This document shows positions 1 through 11,139 of a DNA stretch of 64,000 nt, one piece after another. The notes under the pieces are model-generated. The model made no database searches, had not been told where the DNA came from, and saw only the letters and a list, made by a program, of their open reading frames with translations. Position 1 is the stretch's first letter. Every line of letters begins with the position of its first letter. The stretch is from Nematopogon swammerdamellus (taxonomy: Eukaryota > Arthropoda > Insecta > Lepidoptera > Adelidae): contig OX336343.1 of assembly GCA_946902875.1 (NCBI GenBank), positions 23,049,596 to 23,113,595 on the forward strand, written 5' to 3'. The position numbers were made by a program, and so were the translations under genes.

Positions 1-924
1 ATACCGAAGTCCGCCTCTGGTAATTTTCGATGAAGTTATTTATCAAAGCAAAGTGGCGTCATTATAGGAGGCGAGCTCGGGAGGTGCCTGTCCCCCCCCC
101 CCCCCCCTTTCCCCTGGTGCCCCACTCTGCCCCCTCTGCGCTCCGCCGCCGAGCCGGAGAGAGAACAAGTCTTTTCTAAGGAAATTCTGACTCTTCCTCC
201 AGTATGAATGAGGTGATTGGTCCAGTAACGGGTCTATTACGAGTATTATTATTAAGTTATTTATTACATGTTATGTTAACTGCGCGGAGTCGTTTGTACA
301 ATTTTGTTTTATGAGACCTGGCTTGACATTTTTGTCTACATTGCTTGCTTACCCCGTAATGTCAGCCCGTTACCCCAAAGTTCCTGTGTCAAATAGGTGC
401 CATGTCAGTAAGTACTGTTTAAAATTTAATACAATGCAAGTTTGTTAAATATTACACTGTTTTGTCAACAGAATTTAATATTCGTTGTCTTTACGAAAAT
501 AAATAAATCCTTTGGTTGTGTCATCTACTAGGTCTGAAAAATTTAACCCTTGGGCCTTTATAGTCCCAAATAGGTCAAAAACAACGTATAAGTTTAGTTA
601 AGTTACGTATAACTTTCAGCGATTGGCTATGTTATTTTTATCCGATAATTTAATCGTTTAAGCTTCAATTTTCATCTACACCCGGGAGATGTGAGCAAAA
701 CGCATGTTGAAACTATGTTGAACCGTTCTCTAGTTACCTATTATCTACTCTGTTCGCTTATATGTTTAGTGACAGACCAATTACGAGCATCGAATTTTTA
801 AAATTGTATTTTAAAATTGTATTAGAAAATAGAAATAATTTTTCTTTATATTATAATAGGTGCATTTTCACCACACACCTAGTTAACAAAGGTGTTATGA
901 GATGACATCACGAGTATTCGGAGG
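1..924. other. No gene recognised; C homopolymer
   Basis: AT-rich DNA with no coding signal. A 16-base C run sits at 92-107, next to a GC-rich patch (60-175). Confidence 0.5.
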
Positions 925-1187
925 AGCTGTTTAACGCGATCCCGCCGTCCCCTTTCCACCTCCGCACTACGCGCACTTGGCAGAAATTGCATACATACAC
1001 GCAGGACTTACCGCCGATGAGTACAGTCTCGGGCGGATCCTTCATGAAACGCAATGAAATGAAACTAAAAGAAATGAAATGTTTGTTCACATCAGGCCGG
1101 CATGGTATTCGCAACCCCCGCATGCGTCTTTAGACACCTTGTCACCCATTCACGCTCATTGAAATATGTCGCGCTTTCTTAAAAAAA
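925..1187 (+). mobile_element. LINE 3' end, rearranged
   Basis: Pieces of the same LINE terminus seen at 7951-8300 and 30950-31290, here on the plus strand. The block equivalent to the protein SPFHLRTTRTGQ is joined directly to the region near the stop codon, followed by CATCAGGCCGGCATGG and a 3' tail ending in A7. The central coding part is deleted. Confidence 0.7.
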
Positions 1188-1532
1188 CCCGGCCAAGTGC
1201 GAGTCAGACTCGCGCACCGAGGTTTCCGCAACACAAAAATAAAACATTGAAAAAAACACGTTTCTTGTATTGGAAACCCCTTCATTTTTTACTTTTCTAT
1301 TTTTTATTATTTGTTATATCCGCCATCATAACACATATTCTGTGAAAATTTCAACGGGCTACCTATTACGGTTCAAGAGATGTATCTCTTGAACCCTCCC
1401 TGTCCTGCCCTCGGACAGACGGACGGACGGACGGAGTAGGCTTAGTAGACAGTAGTAGGCAGACAGACAGACAGACAAACGGCGTAGGCTTAGTAATAGG
1501 CTTCCGTGCGGGATACGGAAAGCTAAAAATAC
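1188..1532 (+). mobile_element. TETRA element (GACGG/GACAG tract), full-length
   Basis: Starts GGCCAAGTGCGAGTC..CTCGCGCACCGAGG and ends ATACGGAAAGCTAAAAATAC. The middle carries the family's conserved AACACATATTCTGTGAAAAT and TTACGGTTCAAGAGA blocks and a GACGG/GACAG tract at 1410-1480, partly duplicated here. Lepidopteran microsatellite-associated interspersed elements are a plausible class; that assignment is from memory and uncertain. Confidence 0.8.
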
Positions 1533-2190
1533 AAAAAAGATAGACAACAGAATCTAATATATAAGTGGTAGGTGACTCTGGAGCGGGTAGTCACGGCTCG
1601 CCTTCCCTAGTCAGTCTGAATATTTCAATATAGTAAACTGGTTTATGTATGAAACATGGATTAATGTTCCCGCTAGTTAATAGGTGTGGTTAGAGAGCCG
1701 ACGGTCTTTGCAAGTGACTCCGCTACATCGTTCGAGAAGCTAATTTCAATTCAATTCTATTGTTTTATTGGTCTCTTTGGTACATTTTATACACTGAGAC
1801 ATGTCATATATGAGTGGTGCCCATTTTTTTCCATGAAAATCTACCTACACAAAAATTTTTGATTGTGAGATCGACACTAGTCCCAAAAACTTTCGTTATT
1901 CAACAATTTAGACTAATTGGACGTAGTTACACAAACACGATCCAATCCACACATTTTACAAAATTGAGTTTTAAGTATACCAAACGGTTTGTTAGGATGA
2001 TAGCTTTAATATAAAAAAAGATCCTGGCTCAAAAATACACTTTATGGCATATGCACAACTAGGTACTAGATACAAAGCCACATTTATAGGCTACATCAGA
2101 TATGTTTCATTAAACAAATCCAAAGCACTTGAATCATTCTTGAGAAATGTTAAATCTATGAAATAAGTGTTTTAGGTAAATCACGAAATG
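1533..2190. other. No feature recognised
   Basis: AT-rich sequence without a coding frame of note or a recognised repeat. Confidence 0.4.
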
Positions 2191-2502
2191 GATCCAGACC
2201 AGAGCCGACTGTCATTGTCTCCCTCTACGGAGACAAGCCATGCTGCATCGTCATAGCCCCACTGCGACGTTGCTATCGCTTACTCGCTCTCGCTTGCCTA
2301 CCGATGACAGGGGCGAGAGAGAAACATGAAATCGCTCACCCTTCATCGGGCGACCGACGAAATGTTCTTTTTCTCTCTCGCTCCTGTCATCGGTAGGCAA
2401 GCGTGAGCGAGTAAGCGATAGCAACGTCGCAGTGGGGCTATGACGATGCAGCATGACTTGTCTCCGTAGAGGGAGACAATGATAGTCGGCTATGATCCAG
2501 AC
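2191..2502. mobile_element. Foldback element with about 115-bp inverted arms
   Basis: The arms begin GCCGACTGTCATTGTCTCCC and are near-identical in inverse orientation, both including CATGCTGCATCGTCATAGCC and TTGCTATCGCTTACTCGC. GATCCAGAC occurs on both sides (2191 and 2494), a possible 9-bp target duplication. No transposase is present, so it is a non-autonomous DNA element. Confidence 0.8.
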
Positions 2503-2741
2503 TCATATTTTCCACATTATCTCTATAAAATTCTATGGCATATACTACAAAACTGAATACCACTATTAAAGACGGAAAATTAACTAAGTAATCATCACAA
2601 TAGAAATGCTATAAACGTATTAAATGTTTGACTAAACTTAGTTACTACTTCATTAGCCTATAACTCAAAATGAACTGAAAGTGGATTGGGTCCTTTTTGT
2701 GTAACTCCGTGCAATTACCTACAATAATAATTAATTAATAG

Positions 2742-3060
2742 GCGACGCGCGCGCGAAGATGAAGACGTTTACAGACCTGCGCGACGACGTCGCCGTGCAG
2801 TCCGGCGGATACGGAGCTCTCCGAGATGGGGGTGGTGGTGGCCTACGTGTCTAGTACCACCACTTATCGCTCGTAGCTTGCCTCGCGTCGTCCCGGAGAG
2901 CTCCGTAGCCACGGCCTGCACCCGCCGGCGTGCTTGGAGGTTTGTCTCCCGCCGCCGGCGGTATTACCGTTTTTATTTAATTTTTATATTGATTTTGTAT
3001 ATTTTTATTACTTATGTAAAATTAATGTAAAATTTAAAAGAAACGTGAAATAAAGAAAAT
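2742..3060 (+). mobile_element. 5'-truncated retroelement 3' end, sister of 4633-5545
   Basis: A GC-rich block followed by an AT-rich tail ending GTGAAATAAAG. The same sequence appears in inverse orientation at 4640-4962. AATAATAATTA flanks both ends (about 2728 and 3060), a likely target duplication. Truncation at the 5' side with an intact 3' end is typical of target-primed reverse transcription. Confidence 0.75.
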
Positions 3061-3389
3061 AATAATTATTGATACGTAAACTTTCTAAATTATAATTAAA
3101 ACAATTTTATAAATGTTTGGTGTAATTTATTCTTTTAATTTATTTAATCGAACAAATCTTGTTAAAATTGAATTCATATCCTTGAAAGCCATGTTCACTA
3201 CATCCTTTGTATTTGTTACCATTGCGGTCATTGTGGAAGACGACATCACCCGGAAAATGTTTAGTCACATACAAATATTATGAGTTCTTTGATGTTTCTA
3301 CGAGTTACTTTTTGCTCTACATATTTTCAGTGATCGACCTAAAAGCCTCTTGCGATCGACAATTTGGGCACCACTGTCATATATTGTAC

Positions 3390-3650
3390 TAGTTTTTTCC
3401 CGCGGCTTCGCTCGCGTGTAATTCGTATTTAAAAAGAAGAAAGTATGCCCGCTACTGTACCTTATTTCGGCGCGCGGAACAAGTCGCTTTATATGAGAGC
3501 CAAGTCTTAGCGTAACCGGAACTGAATTTTGTTTAGCCTATCCTGTGTCCCACATAGGTAAATGCGTGTGTACAAAGTTTCATCAAATCCGGATGATCTG
3601 TTTAAGAGTTATGGAGGAACATACATACATACAGAAAAGATTTCTAAAAA
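3390..3650 (+). repeat. Interspersed repeat with CCCGCGGCTTCGCTCGCG end
   Basis: Begins CCCGCGGCTTCGCTCGCGTG and continues through TATTTCGGCGCGCGGAA and a block ending in TTATGGAGGAACATACATAC. Related copies lie at 10600-10650, 31290-31470 (inverse) and as the outer ends of the palindrome at 50262-52150. Confidence 0.65.
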
Positions 3651-3769
3651 TCGTCAATTTAGTTTTAGTACGAGTATCATACATAGAGTCTACAAACGCA
3701 GTATCTCATAAAACAAAGTAACTTACTCCATGACCATCCCTTACAGATTTATTATGATACTAGCTTTTG

Positions 3770-3801
3770 CCCGCTTTCTCTCACTCTCTCTCTCTCTTCT
3801 C

Positions 3802-3857
<56 letters not shown>

Positions 3858-3915
3858 TCTCTCTCTCTCCCTCTCTTCTCTCTCTTTCTGCTCTCTTCTC
3901 TCTCTTTCTTGTGTG
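3770..3915. repeat. (CT)n microsatellite
   Basis: About 145 bp of CT dinucleotides with scattered interruptions. The open frames on both strands here (Leu-Ser and Arg-Glu repeats) are artefacts of the repeat. Confidence 0.95.
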
Positions 3916-3924
3916 AACTAGGTT

Positions 3925-4617
3925 CCATAGCAGGGCTTCCCATTTATCGTGCCGGATGCACTGAACTTGACGGAAAACACTAATTGCTGCTACACATAGC
4001 CGCTTCGAACGACCTTTTATTTCAGTACCATGTACGTAAAGTACCTACAAGTTCATTAAATTTTCACGCCCTGCCCAAAGAACGTGTTACATTCAGTCAG
4101 TTCCGTATTTAACTAGTTTCATTTGCAAAAGTAACTTTCTTTGCCACACTTGCTTTACGCCATGTAAGGCTATAAAAAGGGCGTCAGCGGCCGCCGGGCA
4201 AGACGCCAGTGGTGGATCTAGAGCTTCGTTAGGATCCCTCTTTAAATTTCTACCCCTCCCCTTTTTATCCTTTGCCGATGCGCGTATAAACATTTTGCAT
4301 AAAAATTACATACTCGTTAGGTTCTATACATTCACCGAAAAAGATGAAATTAACTGATAATTATGACAACTTCAAGAGTAGTAGTATGATACGTTATGAA
4401 TGCTCGATACACAATAAAGAACAAGATAAATCAATTTTGTTTCTGTCTGGATGTTAAAAATGAAGCAACGATGTCATCTTAATTTTTGTAGTAACGATGT
4501 CTTAGAATCCAGAATTATTAGATGTTTGTTTTTCTTTGTTACGAATAGTTCTGTTGTTTTTCTATTAACCACCGATGTTTTAATTTTTCCAATAATAATT
4601 TAAAATTGATTAAGGTA
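3925..4617. other. No feature recognised
   Basis: Mostly AT-rich unique sequence. TTCCCA..GTGCCGGATGCACTGAACTTGACGGAAAACAC at 3936-3980 is a short, diverged trace of the 5S-SINE body. Confidence 0.4.
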
Positions 4618-5560
4618 TTGGTCTTTAGTTGTCCTTTATTTCACATATTGAAAATTTTACATTAATTTTAAATATATTATACAAAAAAGTAATAAAAATA
4701 CACAAAATCAATATAAAAATTAAATAAAAACGGTAATACCGCCGGCGGCGGGAGACAAACCTCCAAGCACGCCGGCGGGTGCAGGCCGTGGCTACGGAGC
4801 TCTCCGGGACGACGCGAGGCAAGCTACGAGCGATAGGTGGTGGTACTAGACACGTAGGCCACCACCACCCCCATCTCGGAGAGCTCCGTATCCGCCGGAC
4901 TGCACGGCGACGTCGTCGCGCAGGTCTGTTAAACGTCGTCATCTTCGCGCGCGCGTCGCCTCATGGGTGCACTACACCACCGGTAGCGGGGGCACTAGAC
5001 GGGGCGCGAGGTCCCGATGACCCCAAGCTGACCGATGGTGGACGCCGCCCTCGCCGTAGTTTTTGTGGATCGGACGTCAACACTCCATCTTAGTCGTCGA
5101 TGAAATGCACCGACGGCGTGGAGCTGGGTGGTAGGGTGTGCGTGTAGTGGTGCGAGAAGAATGGCGGCTCTCGTATTGGACGACCCGGGCGCGGGGAGGC
5201 CGGGCGACGCGGTGGGCGGAGGCAGTGCTGCTGCGGGCGAGCGGTGGCGGCGGCGGCGTCGAAGTCGAGCGCGGCGGCGGCCGGCCTTCGCCGCAGAGCC
5301 CGCTCTCCATCACGTGCGTCGCGTCCCGGGTGGTCTGCAGCCGCTTCTGTCGCCAGGCATGTCGAGCTGGTGGAGTACCGGGGACACCGAGCGGCGGCGG
5401 TGGTGATGCCGGCACGGTGCCTCCAACCGTGCGGGTCGCTGCGCCGCTGGAGAAGAGTCCGCGCGTGGCGGAAGCTCGGTTTGTTCGTCCCAGGCAAAAA
5501 CTTTTAAAATAAATTTTCTAGAGAAAAATTTTCCGACATGTCGGTTTGGTCTTTAGTTGT
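4618..5560 (-). mobile_element. GC-rich retroelement insertion with 15-bp target duplication
   Basis: The 15-mer TTGGTCTTTAGTTGT stands at 4618-4632 and again at 5546-5560, so the 913 bp between are one insertion. On the minus strand it begins with the palindrome CCGACATGTCGG, runs about 750 bp at very high GC content, then an AT-rich tail ending GTGAAATAAAG. Both strands carry long overlapping open frames in the GC-rich part, as expected from composition. The longest (minus, 5497-5090, 135 codons) shows no domain I recognise. The last 320 bp repeat at 2742-3060. The exact duplication and the tail point to a LINE, or a SINE mobilised by one, inserted recently. The encoded product, if any, is unidentified. 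Confidence 0.75.
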
Positions 5561-5756
5561 TGTTATTATCATTTCTTATGATTGATTGACATTATTTTAA
5601 GTTAAGTAGGTATTTTTGTTTATGATTCTGAAAGCCATTCTTTTTTTTGCCAATACAAATGTATTAATGTATTATAGTATTTATAGTATAAGTACAATTT
5701 TTTTCAAATTTTTTTTTCTTCTTATAAGAAAATAATCATAAAATATAAAAGAACCG

Positions 5757-5915
5757 CTTAATACGAGTCGGACTCGCGCACCGAGGGTTCCGTACTACTA
5801 CACAATATATATTTGTTATGTATTTACCAACGTAATTATGTTTTCGAAAATAACGAAATGCCTAAATAAAAGAGTTCTGTTTATACATTTTAAGGTACGA
5901 AACCCTAAAAAATAA
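5757..5915 (+). mobile_element. TETRA element fragment
   Basis: Retains the GAGTCGGACTCGCGCACCGA head and a CGAAACCCTAAAAA end. The central tetranucleotide tract is missing. Confidence 0.6.
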
Positions 5916-5971
5916 TTTAGGGTAAACTCGGAGCATGCGCCAAGGACAATAAAGAGCATCGCTCGAATGGG

Positions 5972-6140
5972 TCGGGGTGTCAATACCTACAATGCAAAAA
6001 ACCTATGTAGTAAATAATTCACATATTATATTCTCTACTTCGGATTATGACTATCTATGTATCTATCTATGTATATATCTACTATGACTATCACATGATG
6101 ACATAGTAGCAAGATGCCTACTTTTTCAAAGTTACAGTCA
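5972..6140. repeat. Dispersed repeat, copy 1 (partner at 20505-20640)
   Basis: GTGTCAATACCTACAATGCA through GTAGCAAGATGCCTACTTTT matches 20505-20625 closely. Here TATCTATGTATC tandem units have expanded in the middle. Confidence 0.8.
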
Positions 6141-6552
6141 AGAAAAAAACCACTTGGACAGATACATTTTATTCATACTTGATACTTTTACATACAATGT
6201 TACTGTTATGTTAAAACCCTACATTAGTGAATAATTCACGATTGGTGAAAATTCGAGGAGTAAGAGCAGCGTTTTCCTATCCGCCCCCCTCTGAATCCGC
6301 ACCCGGGACGAACGTACGGACGCGCGCGGGACCAAGGTGTCGCAGTTCGCGGAACCCTGCTGTTTGCATACAAGCCGCTCTCGATTGAGACCTCAAGATA
6401 TTGAATTCGTGCTAAGTATGGACCGCTTGTTATTTTCCCGTTTTTGGGCCGATTATTAATTTTTAGGCGCTTTTCATACGGCACCGATTTGCAGTGTATG
6501 TAGTTTTTGGATTGTTTGTTTTTATTAGGCAAGACGAGTGTGGTTTATTTCA
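6141..6552. other. No gene recognised
   Basis: Mixed composition; a GC-rich patch (6280-6345) contains no identifiable protein. Confidence 0.4.
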
Positions 6553-6808
6553 CCACGCTGTATCCCCACAATCGGGTGAGCAGAGTGATCGGTGGTGTGC
6601 TGATCGTTTACGAAACAATCAGGGCAAAGAAGGCACAAGGACAGTTACTGCATGGCTGAGAAAGAAAGGTGCCAAGGTGAGAGGTGGCTAGCCTGCCACC
6701 TTTAGCAAGTCATCTTGCGTCCTTATCCCTTGGTCGCCTTTTACGGCATACACGGCGAGAGATGCAGTGGGCCTATTATTTTCAAGTACCAGGCCACACG
6801 CGGTTTAA
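6553..6808 (-). mobile_element. HPX element, diverged copy
   Basis: Contains the family blocks CCAAGGTGAGAGGTGGCTAG, TCGCCTTTTACGGCAT and the terminal CAGGCCACACGCGGT. The internal hairpin is eroded and the tail is lost. Confidence 0.75.
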
Positions 6809-7950
6809 GGAGATTCATTTAATCTTTCTATCTCTTATCTATCTCTACTCTCTATCTCTATCTATCTCTCTATCTGTACTGTCTATCTATTCTATCTCTA
6901 TCTTTTCTCTACTTCTTATAAAAGGAAACGTCTGTCTGTATGTATGTATGTTTAAGGTAAACTCCAGAACAACTGGACAGATTTTGATGCTGTTTGCATC
7001 AATGGAAAGAATAGTTCTTGAGGCTGAATGTAGGCTATATACCATCACGCTAAATAGTCTTAGGGCTGAGCATTATCGAAGATAAAATATATTATGAAAA
7101 GCGATAGTTTATTATTATCATATATATGCGTTTAAATCGGATTTGCTATTAAACCGCGTCTACCACGAGCAGAATTAAAAATCGATTTCACATTTTATAG
7201 TTCTTTTAATAAACATTGTAATTTTTTATGTTGTTTAGATTTAAATAATTAAGATAGTTTAAGTTACATATAACTTTTACCTATAGTTTTTTTTATTTTA
7301 ATTATTAATTTGCTTACATATAAGTAAATACATTTGAAATTTTATTAAATGAAAAAAAAAATTTACACCTAAATACTAAATACACATTGTTGATTTATCA
7401 ATAGTTCAACTGTATAAATTGTTTACACTCAGTCAAAAATGTTTCTCACTCGTCGCGTGGAGTGTGAATCGGCCCTTATCGCTCGCCTCTACAAAGCGAC
7501 GAATTTCGTATGATTTTGGGCAATTTCGCGTTCACCACTCACCGCTGCGCTGCCGCCCGCTTCGGGCGAATTTTGGGCGAATTTTCAATATTTTCGATGG
7601 CTTATTATTATCTGAGTATATTAATGGCTTCATTTTTTACTGTCAACGTGACCGCGGTGAATTAAAATTAGCATTATTCAACACCGCGCGGTGAAGGTCA
7701 GGCTTGTTTGTCGCGTCTTGCTGCGGAGGTAGGTACGCGATTATAGGGAAAATAAAAGAATTAACAGTTTATAAATGCTGAAACAACTTTCAAAATGAGA
7801 TGTAAAAGTTTTCTCGGCTTGATAAAGCTGCTGCAGTAAACTGTGATTGATTAAAAGAGAAGTGCATACATTTATTTTAATTAAATATTTTCACTTTACA
7901 TCAATCAGACCAGAATGGGAATAGAACAAATTGTGACAACTTGTTAATTA
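6809..7950. other. No gene; short TCTATC microsatellite, AT-rich DNA
   Basis: TCTATC-type simple repeats lie at 6828-6905. The remainder is AT-rich. A patch at 7440-7700 with GTGTGAATCGGCCC and TTCGGGCGAATTTTGGGCGA looks repeat-derived but was not assigned. Confidence 0.4.
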
Positions 7951-8300
7951 TTTTTTATTGAAAACGCGACGTATGGCGCCGAGCCACACATAAGGTGTCT
8001 AACGGCGCTCTTGGACATCCGGTCGTACGCGGGGATTGCGAATGCCATGCCGGCCTGACAGGTGCCCATTCACGCCCGTCTTGAAGGACCCGAGACCATA
8101 CTTGAGGGGAAATATATGGGCAGGGAGAACTTTCCAGAGTTTACCGGTTCTGTAGAGGAAAGATCTGCAGAACCGATTGGTACGCATCCGCGGTAAGTCC
8201 AGCGTGTAGGGATGCAATCCCTGCCCAGTGCGCGTGGTGCGGAGATGGAAAGGGGATGACGAAATCAGATTGATCGAAATGATCGAAATTCTGTTTCCAT
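7951..8300 (-). mobile_element. LINE 3' end with reverse-transcriptase C-terminus
   Basis: The minus strand encodes the end of a LINE polyprotein. SSPFHLRTTRTGQGLHPYTL is followed by NRFCRSFLYRTGKLWKVLPA and HIFPLKYGLGSFKTGVNGHL, then a stop, then a 3' tail with GGCGCCATACGTCGCG. The pattern of RFxRSFL, an LW near LP and a final FK..V is typical of C-termini of insect jockey/CR1-like LINEs. A 5'-truncated, non-autonomous copy. The same end recurs at 925, 13927, 18714, 30950, 55762 and 61735. Confidence 0.8.
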
Positions 8301-8325
8301 TATAAACATAATACACAGAACATAA

Positions 8326-8372
8326 CACACACACACACACACACACACCCTCACACACACATACATACATTA
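8326..8372. repeat. (AC)n microsatellite
   Basis: ACACAC dinucleotides followed by CATACATACAT. Confidence 0.9.
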
Positions 8373-8490
8373 TTATATACCTAGAAAAAGTATTAATTGA
8401 TTAATTAAATATCTCAAAACAAAATTTTTTTTTTTCAAAACAACATCACGTAATAATAAGTAAGTACAACTATTTACTGAAAATGTACCT

Positions 8491-8862
8491 TTTTTATGGA
8501 AACTGACCCGGTTCGCTACATCACCTACAACATCCATGATGTCAGCCCATAACACCGGGTGAACTAGGTGTCATGTCAGTGCTTCCCTTCATTTCATGTC
8601 GGCTACACTGAACTGGACGGAAAACACGAACTATTTAAATAGCCGTTTCGACCGACGTTTCGTTCAGTGCGGTGGTACCGACTCGGCCGGGATAAACCCT
8701 ACCACCTAGTAAGGTAAGAAGGGAAGGGATCCACAGTTTAACGTGGAATCCGAACCACGGTCAGCCTCCAACGTTCGAGCGGTCACCCATCCAAGTACTG
8801 ACCGCGCTCAGCGTTGCTCAACAACAGTCGACCGACCGCACCGCTGAGCTACCGAGGCTGAC
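8491..8862 (-). mobile_element. 5S-SINE, full-length
   Basis: Plus-strand reading runs from TTTTTATGGAAACTGAC (reverse of the A tail) to the head GTCAGCCTCGGTAGCTCAG (as complement). The 5S-like block, read on the minus strand, includes GGTCAGTACTTGGATGGGTG and the B box is GGTTCGGATTCC. Head, core and tail are all present. Confidence 0.9.
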
Positions 8863-9298
8863 AAGTACCTACTTCTGTTATCATACACAAAACTGTCTCT
8901 TTATATCCAGTAATAAAATATTTCATCCGAGCTTAATAGAAAAAGCAACCGTTAAATTGCCGGCGCGCGTCAGCAACAGAACGGGGGAATCAGAATGACA
9001 ATAGAGAGAAAATAGAATAAGAATGGTCCGCGTTTATTATTGAATAGAACGACTCGTCATATCTTATTTAATTCGCAAGATGGCTGCTCGAGATACGGCG
9101 CCTCTATGAATAAAATAAAAATATGAGATGCTGCTACAGATACGGTATTGGCCAAAGAAATATATAATCAGAGAGGGCATGTTGTCACATTGCATACATG
9201 CAAGTATTACTATGTTACCAAAATATGGTCGGCATGCACTTCATTTGATTTCGTTTATTTATTAATGTTTTTAAGTTTACTCTGTTATTAATCTCTGC

Positions 9299-9435
9299 GT
9301 CAAGGTGAGAGGTGGCAAGCCTATCGCCCTTTAGCACGGCATCTCGTCCTTATCCCTTAGTCGCCTTTTACGACATGCACGGGGAGAGACGCAGTGGGGC
9401 TATTCTTTTTAAGTATCGGCCTCACACAGTACAGT
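9299..9435 (-). mobile_element. HPX element, 5'-end half
   Basis: Carries TCAAGGTGAGAGGTGG through TCGCCTTTTACGACATGCAC and the GGGGCTATTCTTTTTAAGTA end. The hairpin half is absent. Confidence 0.8.
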
Positions 9436-9525
9436 ACCAGCTTGACACAGTACAGTACCGGCCTGACACAGTACAGTACCGGCCCTGACACAGCACAGTA
9501 CCGGCCTCACACAGTACGCAATATG
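9418..9525. repeat. Minisatellite made from the HPX terminus
   Basis: Four to five units of about 24 bp (CACAGTACAGTACCGGCCTG and variants) follow the HPX end. The unit is that terminus duplicated in tandem. Confidence 0.85.
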
Positions 9526-10242
9526 GAAACACCTTATATAAATATAACACATACAACTTTCATTTCATTTATTCATTTCCATCTTAGGTACCATCGGTAC
9601 ACATGAGTTCATCACATTTTAGTTTACCAAATTTACAATTGAAACTGTCTGGCTCTAGCCATGGCAAGGGACTAATAATTTTAGCCTAAGCAATAACATA
9701 GGTACATAACTAAAAATTATAAGAATACAGAGAAAAAAAAAAACTGTTTTGTGCATGAAAAGGCAATTAAAACTAAAGCTAAATTAAAATACTTCGCATC
9801 AATAGAATTGTGAAAGGTTAAAAATTCAATTATGTCAATATAAAAAAATTTAAATCAATTAAAATTAAAATATAATTAAAATAAATTAAAATTCAAAATT
9901 AAAATAGGTAGCATCAATAGAATTGAATTGTAAAAACACAACACAATACACTACTAAACTACCCATCTGAGCTTGCCTTTGGTGACGTTCCTTTCACATC
10001 ATCGACAGTATGATGTCGCTTCTACGTTGCTCTTTCTTCGGTATTGGTACAGTGGCGTTAGACGGAGGCCACACTGGCTGGGCAGTGAAGTGGAGGTCAA
10101 TTCAACAAATAAGTTATAGCTCCCGAAAGATACAAAACAATAGAATTGGCTTGCACCCACTCCAATAATAGAATACACAAGAACAAATTGTTATGAAATA
10201 CCTATTAACTACTATTTGAATATGGACGCGGTAGTAATTTTC
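9526..10242. other. AT-rich DNA, possible LINE 3' untranslated region
   Basis: Contains A-rich simple sequence and a low-complexity AAATTAAAAT stretch (9840-9910). A retroelement tail is possible but no coding part is visible. Confidence 0.3.
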
Positions 10243-10402
10243 TAAACTAATATTATAAAGAGGTAAAGTTTGTAAGTTTGGATGTAGGAGGTAATCTCCG
10301 AAACTACTCATCCGATTTCAAAAATTATTTGACCAATATTTAGAATGGACGTTCAGGATGGACATAGACTATGCGAGCGAAGCCGCGGGCATAAGCTAGT
10401 GA
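10243..10402 (+). repeat. Interspersed repeat ending GAAGCCGCGGGC, copy 1
   Basis: AAAGAGGTAAAGTTTGTAAG through GCGAGCGAAGCCGCGGGCAT repeats at 31492-31662 with few changes. Confidence 0.8.
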
Positions 10403-10599
10403 GTTATAAAATTTTATATGATACTTAATATTTATTACCGTAAAATTCGTATTTATTTTATTTTATTTATTTTATTTATTTTACATGAAACGTACAGCCA
10501 ATTTATAATTTGTTATTTCTTAAAGTTATACACCACAGTCTGGCCAATAACTCTTTCCACTTCTTAGTAGGTATATTAAATGTGTCGGTACATTTAAAA

Positions 10600-10659
10600 A
10601 GAAGAAAGTAAGTAAGCCTGCTACCCTACCTTTATTTCGGCGCGTGGAAGAATAAAACG
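10600..10659. repeat. Fragment of the CGCTCGCG repeat family
   Basis: AAAAAGAAGAAAGTAAGTAAGCCTGC and TTTATTTCGGCGCG blocks shared with 3425-3475. Confidence 0.5.
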
Positions 10660-10980
10660 AACGTGGGTCTCCATACAAGAAACTAAAAAGTGTATGCGCG
10701 CCATCTAGCGAAAAGAGTATGAAGCATTTTAACTAATCCATAGATGGCGTGAGTGGCGCTGACCATGACCTTTTTATTTATTTATTTTTTTTTTTTTTTT
10801 ATGGAAACTGACATTGTTTGCTACATCACCTGCAACATCCGTGATGTCAGCCCATAACACCGGGTGAACTTGGTGCCACGCTTCCCTTCGGTCGTGTCGG
10901 CTACACTCAACTGGACGGAAATGACATGGCGATAAGGCACACTCGGTGCGCGAGTTCGACTCGCACTTAGCCAGTTTTTT
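10660..10980 (-). mobile_element. TETRA element split by a 5S-SINE insertion
   Basis: TETRA sequence (TTTAGTTTCTT complement through ATAGATGGCGTGAGTGGCGC) runs to about 10769, then resumes at 10924 with the head GAGTTCGACTCGCACTTAG. Comparison with 27530-27620 shows the two parts are contiguous in an empty copy. ATGAC flanks the insert on both sides. Confidence 0.75.
10771..10923 (-). mobile_element. 5S-SINE, 5'-truncated, nested in TETRA
   Basis: T-rich run, then ATGGAAACTGACATTG through ACTCAACTGGACGGAA. Only the tail half of the SINE is present. Confidence 0.85.
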
Positions 10981-11139
10981 TTTTCATCTTTTGAGGTACG
11001 GCTCCCTAAAAATACAGACACATAACAATTTGTTTGTGTCCACAATAATAACTGCAATGCGCATAAAAACGAATGAATCAAGAGCGACGCAAAACGCAGC
11101 AAACGCTGCCAAATCTCATCGCAGCCGGGTGTGACCGCA

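Noticed and set aside
3730..3943. Arg-Glu and Leu-Ser repeat proteins
   Set aside because: Products of a CT microsatellite.
4779..5512. Overlapping 90-135-codon frames on both strands as genes
   Set aside because: Very high GC content gives few stops on either strand. The whole block lies inside a retroelement insertion with target duplication, and no domain is recognisable.
7419..7694. 91-codon open frame as a gene
   Set aside because: No recognisable domain. The DNA looks like part of an interspersed repeat and the frame is within chance length for this composition.
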